64,000 nucleotides of DNA from Actinomadura craniellae (lineage in GTDB: Bacteria > Actinomycetota > Actinomycetes > Streptosporangiales > Streptosporangiaceae): positions 682,001 to 746,000 of the forward strand of contig NZ_QLYX01000001.1 of assembly GCF_003289645.1 (NCBI RefSeq), read 5' to 3'. A model generated the notes under the pieces. That model was not told the origin of the DNA and did not search any database. It worked only from the letters and a program-made list of their open reading frames with translations. Every line of letters begins with the position of its first letter. Position 1 is the stretch's first letter. A program made the translations under genes and the position numbers. Positions 35,338 through 43,308 of the stretch are shown here, piece by piece.

Positions 35338-36209
35338 GGGTGCTCCTTTCGGGGAGGCCGGTCGTCGCCGGCCTGGGGGGTCCCGTGCGGGCGTTCGGGG
35401 AGGACGAGCGGGTGGTCCGTCCGGGGATGGGGCAGCACTTCGACGCGATACCGGTACACGTCGCTGAGCAGCGGCGCGGTGAGCACATCCCGGGGCGGGC
35501 CGCAGGCCACCAGCCGCCCCTGGGACAGCACGCCGACCCGGTCGGCGTACGCCGCGGCCAAGCCCAGGTCGTGCACCACCGCCACGACAGCCGTGCCGCG
35601 CCCGGCCTCGGCCGCCAGGGCCGAGAACACCAGTTCCTGGTGCCGGATGTCCAGCGCGGCGGTCGGCTCGTCGAGCAGCAGCGTCGTGGCGCGCTGGGCG
35701 AGGACGCGGGCCAGTGCGGTCCGCGCCTGTTCGCCGCCCGACAGCGAGGTGAACGGCCGGTCGGCGAAGGAGGTGACGGTGGCGTCGCGCATGGCCTGCC
35801 GGACCGCCGGATCGTCGTCCTCCTGGTGGACGGTGCCGGTCCAGGGGGTCCGGCCCATCCGCACGACGTCGACGACGGTGAAGGGGAAGGCCAGGACGTG
35901 CTGCTGCGGCAGCATCGCCCGGCGCATGGCGGCCTCACGCGTCGTCCAGGACCCCAGGGGGTGGCCCTGGAGCGTGACCCGGCCGCCGGTCAGGGCGGTG
36001 TCTCCGGCGAGCGCGGCCAGCAGGGTGGACTTGCCCGCACCGTTGGGGCCCACCAGTGCCAGCATCTCACCGTGCCGGACCTCCAGGTCGACGCTCGACA
36101 GCACGGCCTTTTCGCCGTACTGCACGGTGACGTCGTGCGCGGCGAGCGCCACGGTGCCCGGGACGGCGGGGCCGGGCAGGCGCGGGCGGCGGCGGCGGAG
36201 CGCGATCAT
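35307..36209 (-). CDS. hmuV: Heme ABC transporter ATPase HmuV
   Basis: A 300-residue ATPase. Its ATG overlaps the permease stop (ATGA). Walker A is GPNGAGKSTL, the signature is SLSGGEQARTALARVLAQRA and Walker B is TTLLLDEPTAALDIRHQELV. MLPQQHVLAFPFTVVDVVRM is the Q-loop stretch of heme and siderophore importers. The C-terminal 50 residues (VYRYRVEVLPHPRTDHPLVL onward) are a typical HmuV tail with a basic extension. It powers uptake with HmuU and HmuT. Confidence 0.93.
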   Translation of the reverse strand: MIALRRRRPRLPGPAVPGTVALAAHDVTVQYGEKAVLSSVDLEVRHGEMLALVGPNGAGKSTLLAALAGDTALTGGRVTLQGHPLGSWTTREAAMRRAMLPQQHVLAFPFTVVDVVRMGRTPWTGTVHQEDDDPAVRQAMRDATVTSFADRPFTSLSGGEQARTALARVLAQRATTLLLDEPTAALDIRHQELVFSALAAEAGRGTAVVAVVHDLGLAAAYADRVGVLSQGRLVACGPPRDVLTAPLLSDVYRYRVEVLPHPRTDHPLVLPERPHGTPQAGDDRPPRKEHPWNTDPSPRT

Positions 36210-37321
36210 CCCCAGCCTCCCGACCTGGCCCGGGTGCGGCGCAGCAGCCAGAAGAAGAACGGGCCACCGGCCAGCGAGGTCAGCACGCCGAGCGGCAGTT
36301 CCTGGTAGGGGACGACGGTGCGGGCGACCAGGTCGGCGGTGACGACCAGCAGCGCGCCGCCCAGCGCGCTGGCGGGGAGCAGCGTGCGGTGCCCGGGCCC
36401 GGCCGCCAGCCGGATCAGATGCGGGACGACCAGGCCGACGAAGGCGATGATCCCGCTGAAGGCCACGGCCGCCGAGGTCATCAGGGCGATGACGGCGATG
36501 CCGGTGAACCGGAGCCGTTCCACGTCCACCCCGACCTGGCGGGCGGCGCGCTCGCCCAGCGACAGCACATCGAGCCGGCGGGCGCAGGCGCAGGCGACGG
36601 CGATTCCGGCGGCGGCGCACGGCGCCACGACCGCCACCGCGGGCCAGGTCGCCGAGGCGAGGCTGCCGAGCTGCCAGGAGACGATCGCCCGCAGCGCGTC
36701 GTCGCCCGAGATGTACATCAGCAGGCCGAGTGCCGCCGTGGCGACCGCGTTCACCGCGATGCCGGTCAGGAGCAGGGTGACGACCTCGGTGCGGCCGCCG
36801 GACCGGGACATCGCGTAGACCAGCAGCGTGGTGAGCAGCCCTGCCACGAACGCGGCCAGCACGATCGTCCAGGTGCCGAGCGCGTTCAGGCCGAACACGA
36901 TCACGGTGGCGGCTCCCACCGCCGCGCCCCATGACACCCCGATGACGCCCGGCTCGGCCAGCGGGTTGCCGAAGACGCCTTGCATCATCGCACCGGCACA
37001 GGCCAGCGCCGCGCCGGTGACGACGGCCAGTGTGACGCGCGGGAAGCGCACCACCCACAGCGCGTTCTCGGCCTGTGGCCCGGACGGTAGCGGGCCGAGG
37101 TCCAGCCCGAGCCGGTGCGCGGCGGAACCCAGCACCTCCGCGGGGGAGATGCTCACCTGGCCCCGGCTCGCCGCCACGATCACCATTATCATCAGCGCGC
37201 CCGCGAGCCCCGCAACCAGCAGTGGCCCGCGGCGCCGCGAGCCGGGCCCGGCGGGTTCCGGCGCGTGGTCGCCGGCGTCCGGCGCGGGGCGGGGCGGGGC
37301 GGGCGTTCGAGGCGCCGTCAT
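36206..37321 (-). CDS. hmuU: Heme ABC transporter permease HmuU (FecCD family)
   Basis: A 371-residue membrane protein with about ten hydrophobic segments. The ATG overlaps the HmuT stop (ATGA). A Pro-rich cytoplasmic start (residues 1-30) precedes LLVAGLAGALMIMVIVAASR. VVRFPRVTLAVVTGAALACA and GAMMQGVFGNPLAEPGVIGV are FecCD signatures. GIIAFVGLVVPHLIRLAAGP and VPYQELPLGVLTSLAGGPFF match the family end. Confidence 0.94.
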   Translation of the reverse strand: MTAPRTPAPPRPAPDAGDHAPEPAGPGSRRRGPLLVAGLAGALMIMVIVAASRGQVSISPAEVLGSAAHRLGLDLGPLPSGPQAENALWVVRFPRVTLAVVTGAALACAGAMMQGVFGNPLAEPGVIGVSWGAAVGAATVIVFGLNALGTWTIVLAAFVAGLLTTLLVYAMSRSGGRTEVVTLLLTGIAVNAVATAALGLLMYISGDDALRAIVSWQLGSLASATWPAVAVVAPCAAAGIAVACACARRLDVLSLGERAARQVGVDVERLRFTGIAVIALMTSAAVAFSGIIAFVGLVVPHLIRLAAGPGHRTLLPASALGGALLVVTADLVARTVVPYQELPLGVLTSLAGGPFFFWLLRRTRARSGGWG

Positions 37322-38346
37322 GACGCGCAGGGCCGGTGGACGGCGGCGGCCAGCGCCTTGATGATCGCGCCGGTACGGGCGCCGAAGGTCAGCAGCGACC
37401 CGTCGTCGGCGGAGACCACCCGCCGGCCGCGGCCGGCGGGTGTCTGCGCGATGCCGGGCAGTGCGACCAGGCCGCGTACCCCGCCGACCGACTTCAGGCC
37501 GCCCGACAGCACCAGGATCACGTCGGGGGCGGCGTTGATCATGCCTTCGCTGGTCAGCGGCCGGAACCCGGACAGCCCGGCGGCGGTTCCGGCGTCGGTG
37601 GCGCCGATCGCCTCGATCAGCGCGTCCGATCCGGCGCCCCGCCCTCCGATGAGGTAGACGCCCGCCGTCCCGCGCAGGTACAGGAACGCGATCCGCAGCG
37701 GCTTTCCCGTGGCCGGGGCCGAGGCCCGGGCTGCCGTGATGTCCGCGGTGACCCGGGCGCGCAGGGCGCGGCCGGCGGCCGGGACGCCCAGCGCGGCGGC
37801 CACCGCGGTGATGTGCTCGCCGACGGCGGGCAGCGTCTGCTCGTCGCCGATCAGGACGACCGGGATGCCGGCGGCACGGAGCTGGTCCAGCACTTCGGGC
37901 GGGCCGATCCCGGCGTCGGTGATGATCACGGTGGGGTCCAGCCGCAGGACGGCCTCGGCCGACAGGTCGTGACCGCTGGAGGTGACCAGCGGTAGCGCCC
38001 GGGCGGCGGTGAAGGTGGTGGAGGTGTCGCGGCCGACCACCCGTTCTCCGAGCCCGAGCCCGAAGACGATCTCGGCGAGCGAACCGTACATGTTGAGGGC
38101 CAGGATGCGGTCCGCGCTGCGGACGGTGACGGAGCGACCGTCGGCGGACCGTACGGCGACCGGCAGGCGGGGCGCGGGGGAGGGACGGACCGGAGCGATC
38201 TCGCCGGTGACCTCCACCGTGGACGGCCCGCACGCCGCCCCCGGCCCGGCGGCTCCGCCGCCACCGGGGGCGGTGCCCGCCGCGCATCCGCCCAGCGCCG
38301 CCGCCAGCAGGGCGGCCGCCAGGGCGGCGCGCGCGATCCGGCTCAT
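37318..38346 (-). CDS. hmuT: Heme-binding lipoprotein HmuT
   Basis: A 342-residue binding protein. The signal peptide ends in the lipobox ALGGC (Cys21). An extension of about 50 residues precedes the fold. The class III binding fold follows: RILALNMYGSLAEIVFGLGL; ERVVGRDTSTTF; SSGHDLSAEAVLRLDPTVII; GIPVVLIGDEQTLPAVGEHI; GLSGFRPLTSEGMINAAPDV. These agree with HmuT/HemT-type proteins, where a Tyr/His pair binds heme; the exact ligands are not assigned. Its ATG overlaps the stop of the surface-protein gene 38346-38963. Confidence 0.92.
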   Translation of the reverse strand: MSRIARAALAAALLAAALGGCAAGTAPGGGGAAGPGAACGPSTVEVTGEIAPVRPSPAPRLPVAVRSADGRSVTVRSADRILALNMYGSLAEIVFGLGLGERVVGRDTSTTFTAARALPLVTSSGHDLSAEAVLRLDPTVIITDAGIGPPEVLDQLRAAGIPVVLIGDEQTLPAVGEHITAVAAALGVPAAGRALRARVTADITAARASAPATGKPLRIAFLYLRGTAGVYLIGGRGAGSDALIEAIGATDAGTAAGLSGFRPLTSEGMINAAPDVILVLSGGLKSVGGVRGLVALPGIAQTPAGRGRRVVSADDGSLLTFGARTGAIIKALAAAVHRPCAS

Positions 38347-38963
38347 CAGGCGGACCCGCGGCCGGTGGCGCGGGACCGGCGTACGGTCACGACGCCGCCC
38401 GCCGCCAGGACGGCGGCGACCGCGGCCCCGCCCGCCACCAGGGCCACCGGGACGCCACCGTCGTCGAACGAGATCGGGACGCGGACGTCCTGGGTGCGGT
38501 CGGTGGACCTGGTGTGGTCGGCGCGGGTGGCCACCACGCACCTGACCTTCATGCAGTCCATCGCACCGGACGGTCGCGCGGAGATCCGGATGGTGACCCG
38601 GAAGGAGCCGTCCGGCCCGTAGGGGGTGGCCAGGCCCCGGCCGTAGGGGGGCGGGTTGGACGACACCCAGTGGGACCCGCCGCCGCTGCCTGTGGTGTCG
38701 GCGCCTCCGCCGCACGGGGAGGGCGGCTTGCCCGGCCCGTTGTCCCGGCAGAAGGCGACGTAGATGCCCTTGCGGACGTCGTAGCCCCGGCCCGTCACGG
38801 TGAGGGTCGCGCCGCCCGGCGATACGCCGTCGGCGGCGGAGACCGTGAGGGTCTGGCCCTGGGCTCCGCGGGCCGAGGCGCCGTCGGCGTGCGCCGGTGT
38901 CCCGGCCCACAGGGCCAGGCCCGCCATGCCGAGCAGGAGGGGGGTTCGCAGCGGTCTCATCAA
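38346..38963 (-). CDS. Neocarzinostatin-fold surface protein, first gene of the hmu operon
   Basis: A 205-residue secreted protein. The signal peptide is residues 1-27 (LLGMAGLALWAGTPAHA). The Ig-like domain starts TLTVSAADGVSPGGATLTVT and has GIYVAFC. The end of the domain (MDCMKVRCVVATRADHTRST, then VRVPISF) matches the neocarzinostatin family, where VDCxxxxC closes a disulfide. It ends in a membrane anchor (VALVAGGAAVAAVLAAGGVV) and a basic tail, so it is held at the cell membrane. It is the first gene after the DtxR boxes and overlaps hmuT by one base. A heme-capture or transfer role is inferred from context; the Cys pair, DHT and Tyr residues are candidates for contact. Confidence 0.8.
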   Translation of the reverse strand: MMRPLRTPLLLGMAGLALWAGTPAHADGASARGAQGQTLTVSAADGVSPGGATLTVTGRGYDVRKGIYVAFCRDNGPGKPPSPCGGGADTTGSGGGSHWVSSNPPPYGRGLATPYGPDGSFRVTIRISARPSGAMDCMKVRCVVATRADHTRSTDRTQDVRVPISFDDGGVPVALVAGGAAVAAVLAAGGVVTVRRSRATGRGSA

Positions 38964-39020
38964 TCCGTCCCAGCCATCGTCACGGTCAGCGCTCCTCTTT
39001 ACGCCGGAGCGATCATTGCC

Positions 39021-39039
39021 TTAGCTTAGCCTTACCTAA
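39021..39039. promoter_or_regulatory. DtxR/IdeR-type iron box 1
   Basis: TTAGCTTAGCCTTACCTAA matches 16 of 19 bases of the DtxR/IdeR consensus TTAGGTTAGGCTAACCTAA. It lies 58 bases before the leftward hmu operon and 37 bases before the rightward gene. Confidence 0.88.
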
Positions 39040-39045
39040 GTTTTG

Positions 39046-39064
39046 TTAGGCAAGCCTTACCTAA
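39046..39064. promoter_or_regulatory. DtxR/IdeR-type iron box 2
   Basis: TTAGGCAAGCCTTACCTAA matches 15 of 19 bases of the same consensus. It begins 7 bases after box 1 and ends against the AAGGAG ribosome-binding site of the rightward gene. Iron-loaded repressor bound here would cover both divergent promoters. Confidence 0.85.
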
Positions 39065-39075
39065 GGAGATGGCAC

Positions 39076-39846
39076 ATGGTCGGGAGCCGGCGACTCCTCG
39101 CCGCGGTCACGGCCGGGACGGTCGGCGGGCTGAGCCTGGTCGCCACGGCCGGGCCCGCCGCCGCGGCGGCCCTGCGGGTCGCCCCCTCGGCGGGGGTCGA
39201 TCCCACCGGCCAGACGGTGTCGGTCTCGGGCTCGGGCTTCGACCCCCAGCGCAACAACAAGGTGGGCGTGTACGTGGTGTTCGGACCGCGCCGAGCCGAC
39301 TTCCACCGCAACGCCAACGCCTACGCGGCGGCGGTCTGGGTGCACCCGGGCGGTGGCGGCGGAGGGGGCCAGGCCAGGATGAGCCCGGCGGGGACCTTCT
39401 CGGTCAGCCTGCGGATCAAGGCCCGGTACACCGACGGGGACGGCCGGGCGGTGGACTGCACGGTCACGCGCTGCTACGTGATGACCATGGCCGCGCACGG
39501 CTCCGCCGACCGCGGCCAGGACGTGGTCGTCCCGATCGGTTTCAAGGGTTCCAGCGGTTCCGGCGGTTCCAGCGGTTCCGGGCAAGGCCGCCCGGCCTCC
39601 GGCACCACGCCGCCGGGCGGCGGGGCCGCGCTCGGACCGCGGGCGACGCCGGCGCCCGGCGCTGCCCGCGGTCCGAGCGCGGCCCCGCCGCCCCCGTCCG
39701 CGGGCGCGACCCCGCCTCCCGCCGTCCAGCCGTTCCGGCTGACCGCCGCCGGACCTCCCGCCCGGTCGCCCTGGCCTTTCTGGCTCGCCGTCATCGCCGT
39801 GATCGTCGCGGCGCTCGTCACCCGGCGCCTGGCCCGGCGGCCCTGA
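39076..39846 (+). CDS. Neocarzinostatin-fold surface protein with C-terminal membrane anchor
   Basis: A 256-residue secreted protein. The ATG is 7 bases after AAGGAG. The signal peptide is about residues 1-32 (LSLVATAGPAAAAA). The neocarzinostatin-like domain runs from about 35 to 158: VDPTGQTVSVSGSGFDPQRN; GVYVVFGPRRADFHRNANAY; then VDCTVTRCYVMTMAAHGSAD. A Gly/Ser/Pro-rich linker of about 70 residues follows. A C-terminal membrane segment (WPFWLAVIAVIVAALV) and a basic end anchor it. It directly follows the iron boxes. A surface heme-binding role is inferred. Confidence 0.8.
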   Translation: MVGSRRLLAAVTAGTVGGLSLVATAGPAAAAALRVAPSAGVDPTGQTVSVSGSGFDPQRNNKVGVYVVFGPRRADFHRNANAYAAAVWVHPGGGGGGGQARMSPAGTFSVSLRIKARYTDGDGRAVDCTVTRCYVMTMAAHGSADRGQDVVVPIGFKGSSGSGGSSGSGQGRPASGTTPPGGGAALGPRATPAPGAARGPSAAPPPPSAGATPPPAVQPFRLTAAGPPARSPWPFWLAVIAVIVAALVTRRLARRP

Positions 39847-39914
39847 CGCCGCGGTGCCCGCCGCCTCCAGTCTCCGGCGTGATCCCACGCTGGTGTCCCC
39901 ATCAAGGAGTTCAC

Positions 39915-40901
39915 GTGAAACTCGATACCCGGCGATTCCTGCGCGGAGCCGCCGTCATGGCCGGTGCCGGTGTGCTCGGTATCGGCCTGACCGCCGTACC
40001 CGCCTTCGCGGACGGCCCGGCCACCACCGTCACGCCGGCCACCGGAGCCGACCCGGCCGGCCAGGACGTCCGCGTCACCGGTTCCGGATTCGACCCCGAC
40101 AAGAACAACGGCTTCGGGGTGTACGTCGCCTTCGGCCCCCGCAGCGGCGACGACTGGTACCTCAACGCGAACGCCTTCCAGGTCGCCAGGTGGGTGCACA
40201 AGAACGCCTCCAGCAGCCCCGGCCAGGCCAAGATGAACCCCGACGGGACCTTCGACCTCACCCTCGCCGGAATCAAGGCGCGGTACACCGACGGGGACGG
40301 CAACCAGGTCGACTGCCTCGTCACCCAGTGCTACATCCTGACCCTCGCGGCCCACGGCTCGCCCGACCGCAGCCAGGACACCGCCACCCCGGTGACGTTC
40401 GTCGGCGGGGAGAACCCCGGCGATCCCGAGGACCCGCCGCCCGGGGGCGGCAGTGCGGGGCAGCTCATCACCGCCAACGTCACGCGGGCCGGGGCGCTGA
40501 GCCTGTCGGTGGCCGGCACCGACGTGACGCTCAGCGACGCGGCCCCGGGCGAGACCGCCACCGGAGCGCTCAACAAGGCCACCGTGACCGACGCCCGCGG
40601 CACCGGCGCCGGCTGGAACCTGGTCGGCCAGATGAGCGACCTCACCTCGGCCGAGGGCGGCACCGTCCCCGCCGCCAACCTCGGGTGGAGCCCGTCGGCC
40701 ACGGTCGTGGACGACGGTTCCACCGGCACGGTCACCCCCGGCCCCGACGTCACCGGCCTGGAGGCCGCCCGGACGCTGGCGAGCTCGGCGGCCGGTGCCA
40801 GCGGCGGCATCTTCGAGGCCGGGGCCGGCCTGAACCTGCTCATCCCGGCCGGGGTGGCCCCCGGCTCCTACGTCGGCACCCTGACCCTGACCCTGTCCTG
40901 A
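39915..40901 (+). CDS. Secreted neocarzinostatin-fold/WxL-like two-domain protein
   Basis: A 328-residue secreted protein starting at GTG after AAGGAG. The signal peptide is about residues 1-36 (twin-Arg-like RRFLRGAAVMAGAGVLGIG). Residues 37-165 form a neocarzinostatin-like domain closely related to the previous protein (ADPAGQDVRVTGSGFDPDKN; GVYVAFGPRSGDDWYLNANA; VDCLVTQCYILTLAAHGSPD). After a Pro-rich linker, residues about 180-328 resemble WxL surface domains: ALSLSVAGTDVTLSDAAPGE; GWNLVGQMSDL (a W-x-L); NLGWSPSATVVDDG; LLIPAGVAPGSYVGTLTLTL. It has no membrane anchor, so it probably attaches to the wall or to the WxLIP-like product of the next gene. Confidence 0.78.
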   Translation: MKLDTRRFLRGAAVMAGAGVLGIGLTAVPAFADGPATTVTPATGADPAGQDVRVTGSGFDPDKNNGFGVYVAFGPRSGDDWYLNANAFQVARWVHKNASSSPGQAKMNPDGTFDLTLAGIKARYTDGDGNQVDCLVTQCYILTLAAHGSPDRSQDTATPVTFVGGENPGDPEDPPPGGGSAGQLITANVTRAGALSLSVAGTDVTLSDAAPGETATGALNKATVTDARGTGAGWNLVGQMSDLTSAEGGTVPAANLGWSPSATVVDDGSTGTVTPGPDVTGLEAARTLASSAAGASGGIFEAGAGLNLLIPAGVAPGSYVGTLTLTLS

Positions 40902-40966
40902 TCCGCAGGTGCGGCGCCGCGCCACCGGCGTGGCGCCGCACCCCGACCACGGCGGAGCCCGTACAC

Positions 40967-41944
40967 ATGACCACGACGACCGTCCTCGCGGCCGGGAGCG
41001 CCCTGACCGCGGCTCTCCTCGCCGTGCCGCCGGCCCCGGCCACCGCGGCCCCGGCCACCGCGCCCGAACCCGGCGGCATGACCTGGGCGGTACGGCCCAG
41101 CGGGCCCAAGGGCCCCAACAGCCGCGACTACTTCGGCTACACCGTGTCCCCGGGGCAGACCCTCAAGGACAAGGTGTCCATCTCCAACCTGAGCCGCCAG
41201 GCGCAGACCTTCCGGGTCTACGCCACCGACGCCTTCAACACCGCCGACGGCGCGTTCGCCCTGCTCACCGCCGATCGCCGGGCGACGGGCGCCGGCACCT
41301 GGATCGCCTTCGACGCCGGTACCCACCGCATCAGGGCGGGCGCGACCGTCGAGGTGCCGTTCACGCTGACCGTGCCCCGGAACGCGACTCCCGGAGACCA
41401 CGGCGGGGGCATCATCGCCTCCGTCACCCAGCAGCAGGCCAACGCCCGGGGCCAGCGCATCAACGTCGACCGGCGGGTGGCCGCGCGGGTCTACCTGCGG
41501 GTCGACGGCCCCGTCACGCCCGCCCTCCAGATCTCCGCGCTGCGCCTGAGCTATGCCGCCCCGCTGCTGAGCAGCGGCCGGATGGAGGTCACCTACACGG
41601 TGCGCAACACCGGCAACGTCCGGGTGACCGCGCTGGCCAGGATCGGCGCCCAGGGACCCTTCGGGCTGGCGCTGGGCGGGCAGGTCTCGCGGCGCGTCCC
41701 GGAACTGCTGCCGGGCAACAGCTACACCTTCACCGAGCAGATCGGCGGGGTCGTCCCGGCCGGCCGGCTGACCTCGTCGATCAGGCTCTCGCCCACCGAC
41801 TCCGGCAGCGGTGTCCCCGTGGCCGGCCGCCCCCTCACCCGCCAGGCCTCGCTGTGGAGCGTCCCGTGGCTCCCGGCCGCGGCGGTCCTCGTCATCGCCG
41901 CCACGCTGTACGTCCGGCGCCGCCGCTCGGCGGCGGTCCGATGA
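40967..41944 (+). CDS. WxLIP (DUF916)-like membrane-anchored surface protein
   Basis: A 325-residue protein. The signal peptide is about residues 1-28 (AAGSALTAALLAVPPAPATA). The body has the DUF916-like opening DYFGYTVSPGQTLKDKVSIS and then NLSRQAQTFRVYATDAFNTA; VEVPFTLTVPRNATPGDHGG; GIIASVTQQQANARGQRINV; and a second beta domain (MEVTYTVRNTGNVRVTALAR). A C-terminal membrane segment (WLPAAAVLVIAATLYV) and RRRR anchor it. In Gram-positive bacteria such proteins partner WxL proteins, which fits the upstream gene. Its stop overlaps the next ATG (ATGA). Confidence 0.8.
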   Translation: MTTTTVLAAGSALTAALLAVPPAPATAAPATAPEPGGMTWAVRPSGPKGPNSRDYFGYTVSPGQTLKDKVSISNLSRQAQTFRVYATDAFNTADGAFALLTADRRATGAGTWIAFDAGTHRIRAGATVEVPFTLTVPRNATPGDHGGGIIASVTQQQANARGQRINVDRRVAARVYLRVDGPVTPALQISALRLSYAAPLLSSGRMEVTYTVRNTGNVRVTALARIGAQGPFGLALGGQVSRRVPELLPGNSYTFTEQIGGVVPAGRLTSSIRLSPTDSGSGVPVAGRPLTRQASLWSVPWLPAAAVLVIAATLYVRRRRSAAVR

Positions 41945-43308
41945 CGGCGCCGTTCCCGCCGCGGGCAGGAGCCGTTCCGGCCCGTCTGCTGGTCCTGACC
42001 GCGGTTCTCGCGCTGCCGGTCCTCCCCGCCGCACCGGCCCATGCGGAGCCGGCCATCGAACTGGATCGCACCTCGGCCAAGCCCGGGCAGACGGTGACCG
42101 TCCGCCTCACCGGCTGGAACGCGGGCAACGTGCTCGTCGAACTGTGCGGCAACCAGGCGCGGCGCGGTACGGCCGACTGCGCCGTGGGTTCCTCGGCCGG
42201 CACCTTCCTGCGGGAGGGCAGAACCGGTGTGGTCCTGCTCAACGTGGTGGCGCCACCGGTCGGCTGCCCCTGCGTGATCGCGGTCCGGCCGGTCACCGGC
42301 GGCACCCCACGGACCGCCCCGATCACCGTGACCGGCGTTCCGGTCCTGGCCGCCGGGCAGCGGCCCACCGCCACCGGTGCGGGCACCCGGCGGCTCACCG
42401 CCACCAGGGTCGCCGTGCGCGGCGGCGGCCCGGTCGAGGCATGGTTCGGCGGTTCCGCCCGGCGCACCCTCCGGGTCACCCTGCGCAACGAGGGGACGGT
42501 GCCGCTCATCGACCCGCTGCTGTCCCTGACCGCCGGGCGCGGCCCCGAGCCCGCCAACCTGATCACCGCGCCGGCCCTGGGCACGCTCGCCGCCGGTCAG
42601 GAGCGCAGCTACGACATCCCCTTCTCGCTGGCCGCCCCCGCCTTCGGCCGCTACACCGTCCGCGGCGAGATCACCGGGCTGGACGAGCCGATCGCCTTCA
42701 CCGCCGAGACCGCCAGTTACCCGTGGGCCCTGCCGCTCCTCGGTGCCCTGCTCGTCCCGCTGCCGCTGCTGACCCGTCGCCGGCGGCCCGCCGCTACGGC
42801 GGCGCCATCGGCCACCGCCGGCCGGACGGACCGCACGATGAACCAGGTCGTCGCCGCCAACGTCGCCTGGTGGGCCCAGGCCCGGGGCCTGCCGGCGCAG
42901 GCCGTGGCGGACGGTCTCGCCGCGCGGACGGGCCGCCGCCGCACGACCGCGGAACTGCCCCCCGCCGTCTCCGACTGCTCGCTGGACGCCGATGACCTGC
43001 TGGCCCTGAGCCAGATCCTCGACGTGCCGATCGCGGCCCTGTTCCTGCCCGGGCCGGCCCACCGGTCCGGCGAGCCGGCCGCGCACCCCGCCGGCCGGCC
43101 CGCGGGGAAGCGCCCGTGGCGGAGCCGGTCAGGTGATGTCGCGGCGGACCGTGGTGACGGTGGCGATGGCGGCGAACGCCAGCCCGTAGCCGAGCAGCAG
43201 CAGCGTGCCGCCCCAGACGGGCAGGGTGTCCAGCTCGGCTCCACCGCCGAAGCCGGTGACCCGGGTGATCGCCCGGACCGCGCCCACGGGCAGCCACTGG
43301 CCGACTGA
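41941..43308 (+). CDS. Membrane protein with Ig-like ectodomains and cytoplasmic HTH-like tail
   Basis: A 455-residue protein. A signal peptide (LLVLTAVLALPVLPAAPAHA) precedes an Ig-like, neocarzinostatin-type domain (AIELDRTSAKPGQTVTVRLT; VLVELCGNQARRGTADCAVG; VGCPCVIAVRPV). A second beta domain (RTLRVTLRNEGTVPLIDPLL) and a membrane segment (WALPLLGALLVPLPLL) follow. From residue 300, MNQVVAANVAWWAQARGLPA and then SLDADDLLALSQILDVPIAA look like an XRE-type regulator fragment. The tail beyond about residue 395 is low-complexity and antisense to the next gene for 180 bases. A frameshift near the end, or a separate start at the Met at 42838, cannot be excluded. Confidence 0.65.
   Translation: MTAPFPPRAGAVPARLLVLTAVLALPVLPAAPAHAEPAIELDRTSAKPGQTVTVRLTGWNAGNVLVELCGNQARRGTADCAVGSSAGTFLREGRTGVVLLNVVAPPVGCPCVIAVRPVTGGTPRTAPITVTGVPVLAAGQRPTATGAGTRRLTATRVAVRGGGPVEAWFGGSARRTLRVTLRNEGTVPLIDPLLSLTAGRGPEPANLITAPALGTLAAGQERSYDIPFSLAAPAFGRYTVRGEITGLDEPIAFTAETASYPWALPLLGALLVPLPLLTRRRRPAATAAPSATAGRTDRTMNQVVAANVAWWAQARGLPAQAVADGLAARTGRRRTTAELPPAVSDCSLDADDLLALSQILDVPIAALFLPGPAHRSGEPAAHPAGRPAGKRPWRSRSGDVAADRGDGGDGGERQPVAEQQQRAAPDGQGVQLGSTAEAGDPGDRPDRAHGQPLAD

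Noticed and set aside
39547-39582. Repeated GGTTCC units coding for Gly/Ser
   Set aside because: They are an in-frame low-complexity linker, not a mobile or regulatory repeat.
39474-40925. 483-residue leftward frame opposite the surface-protein genes
   Set aside because: It is a shadow of two well-supported secreted proteins with signal peptides and ribosome-binding sites.
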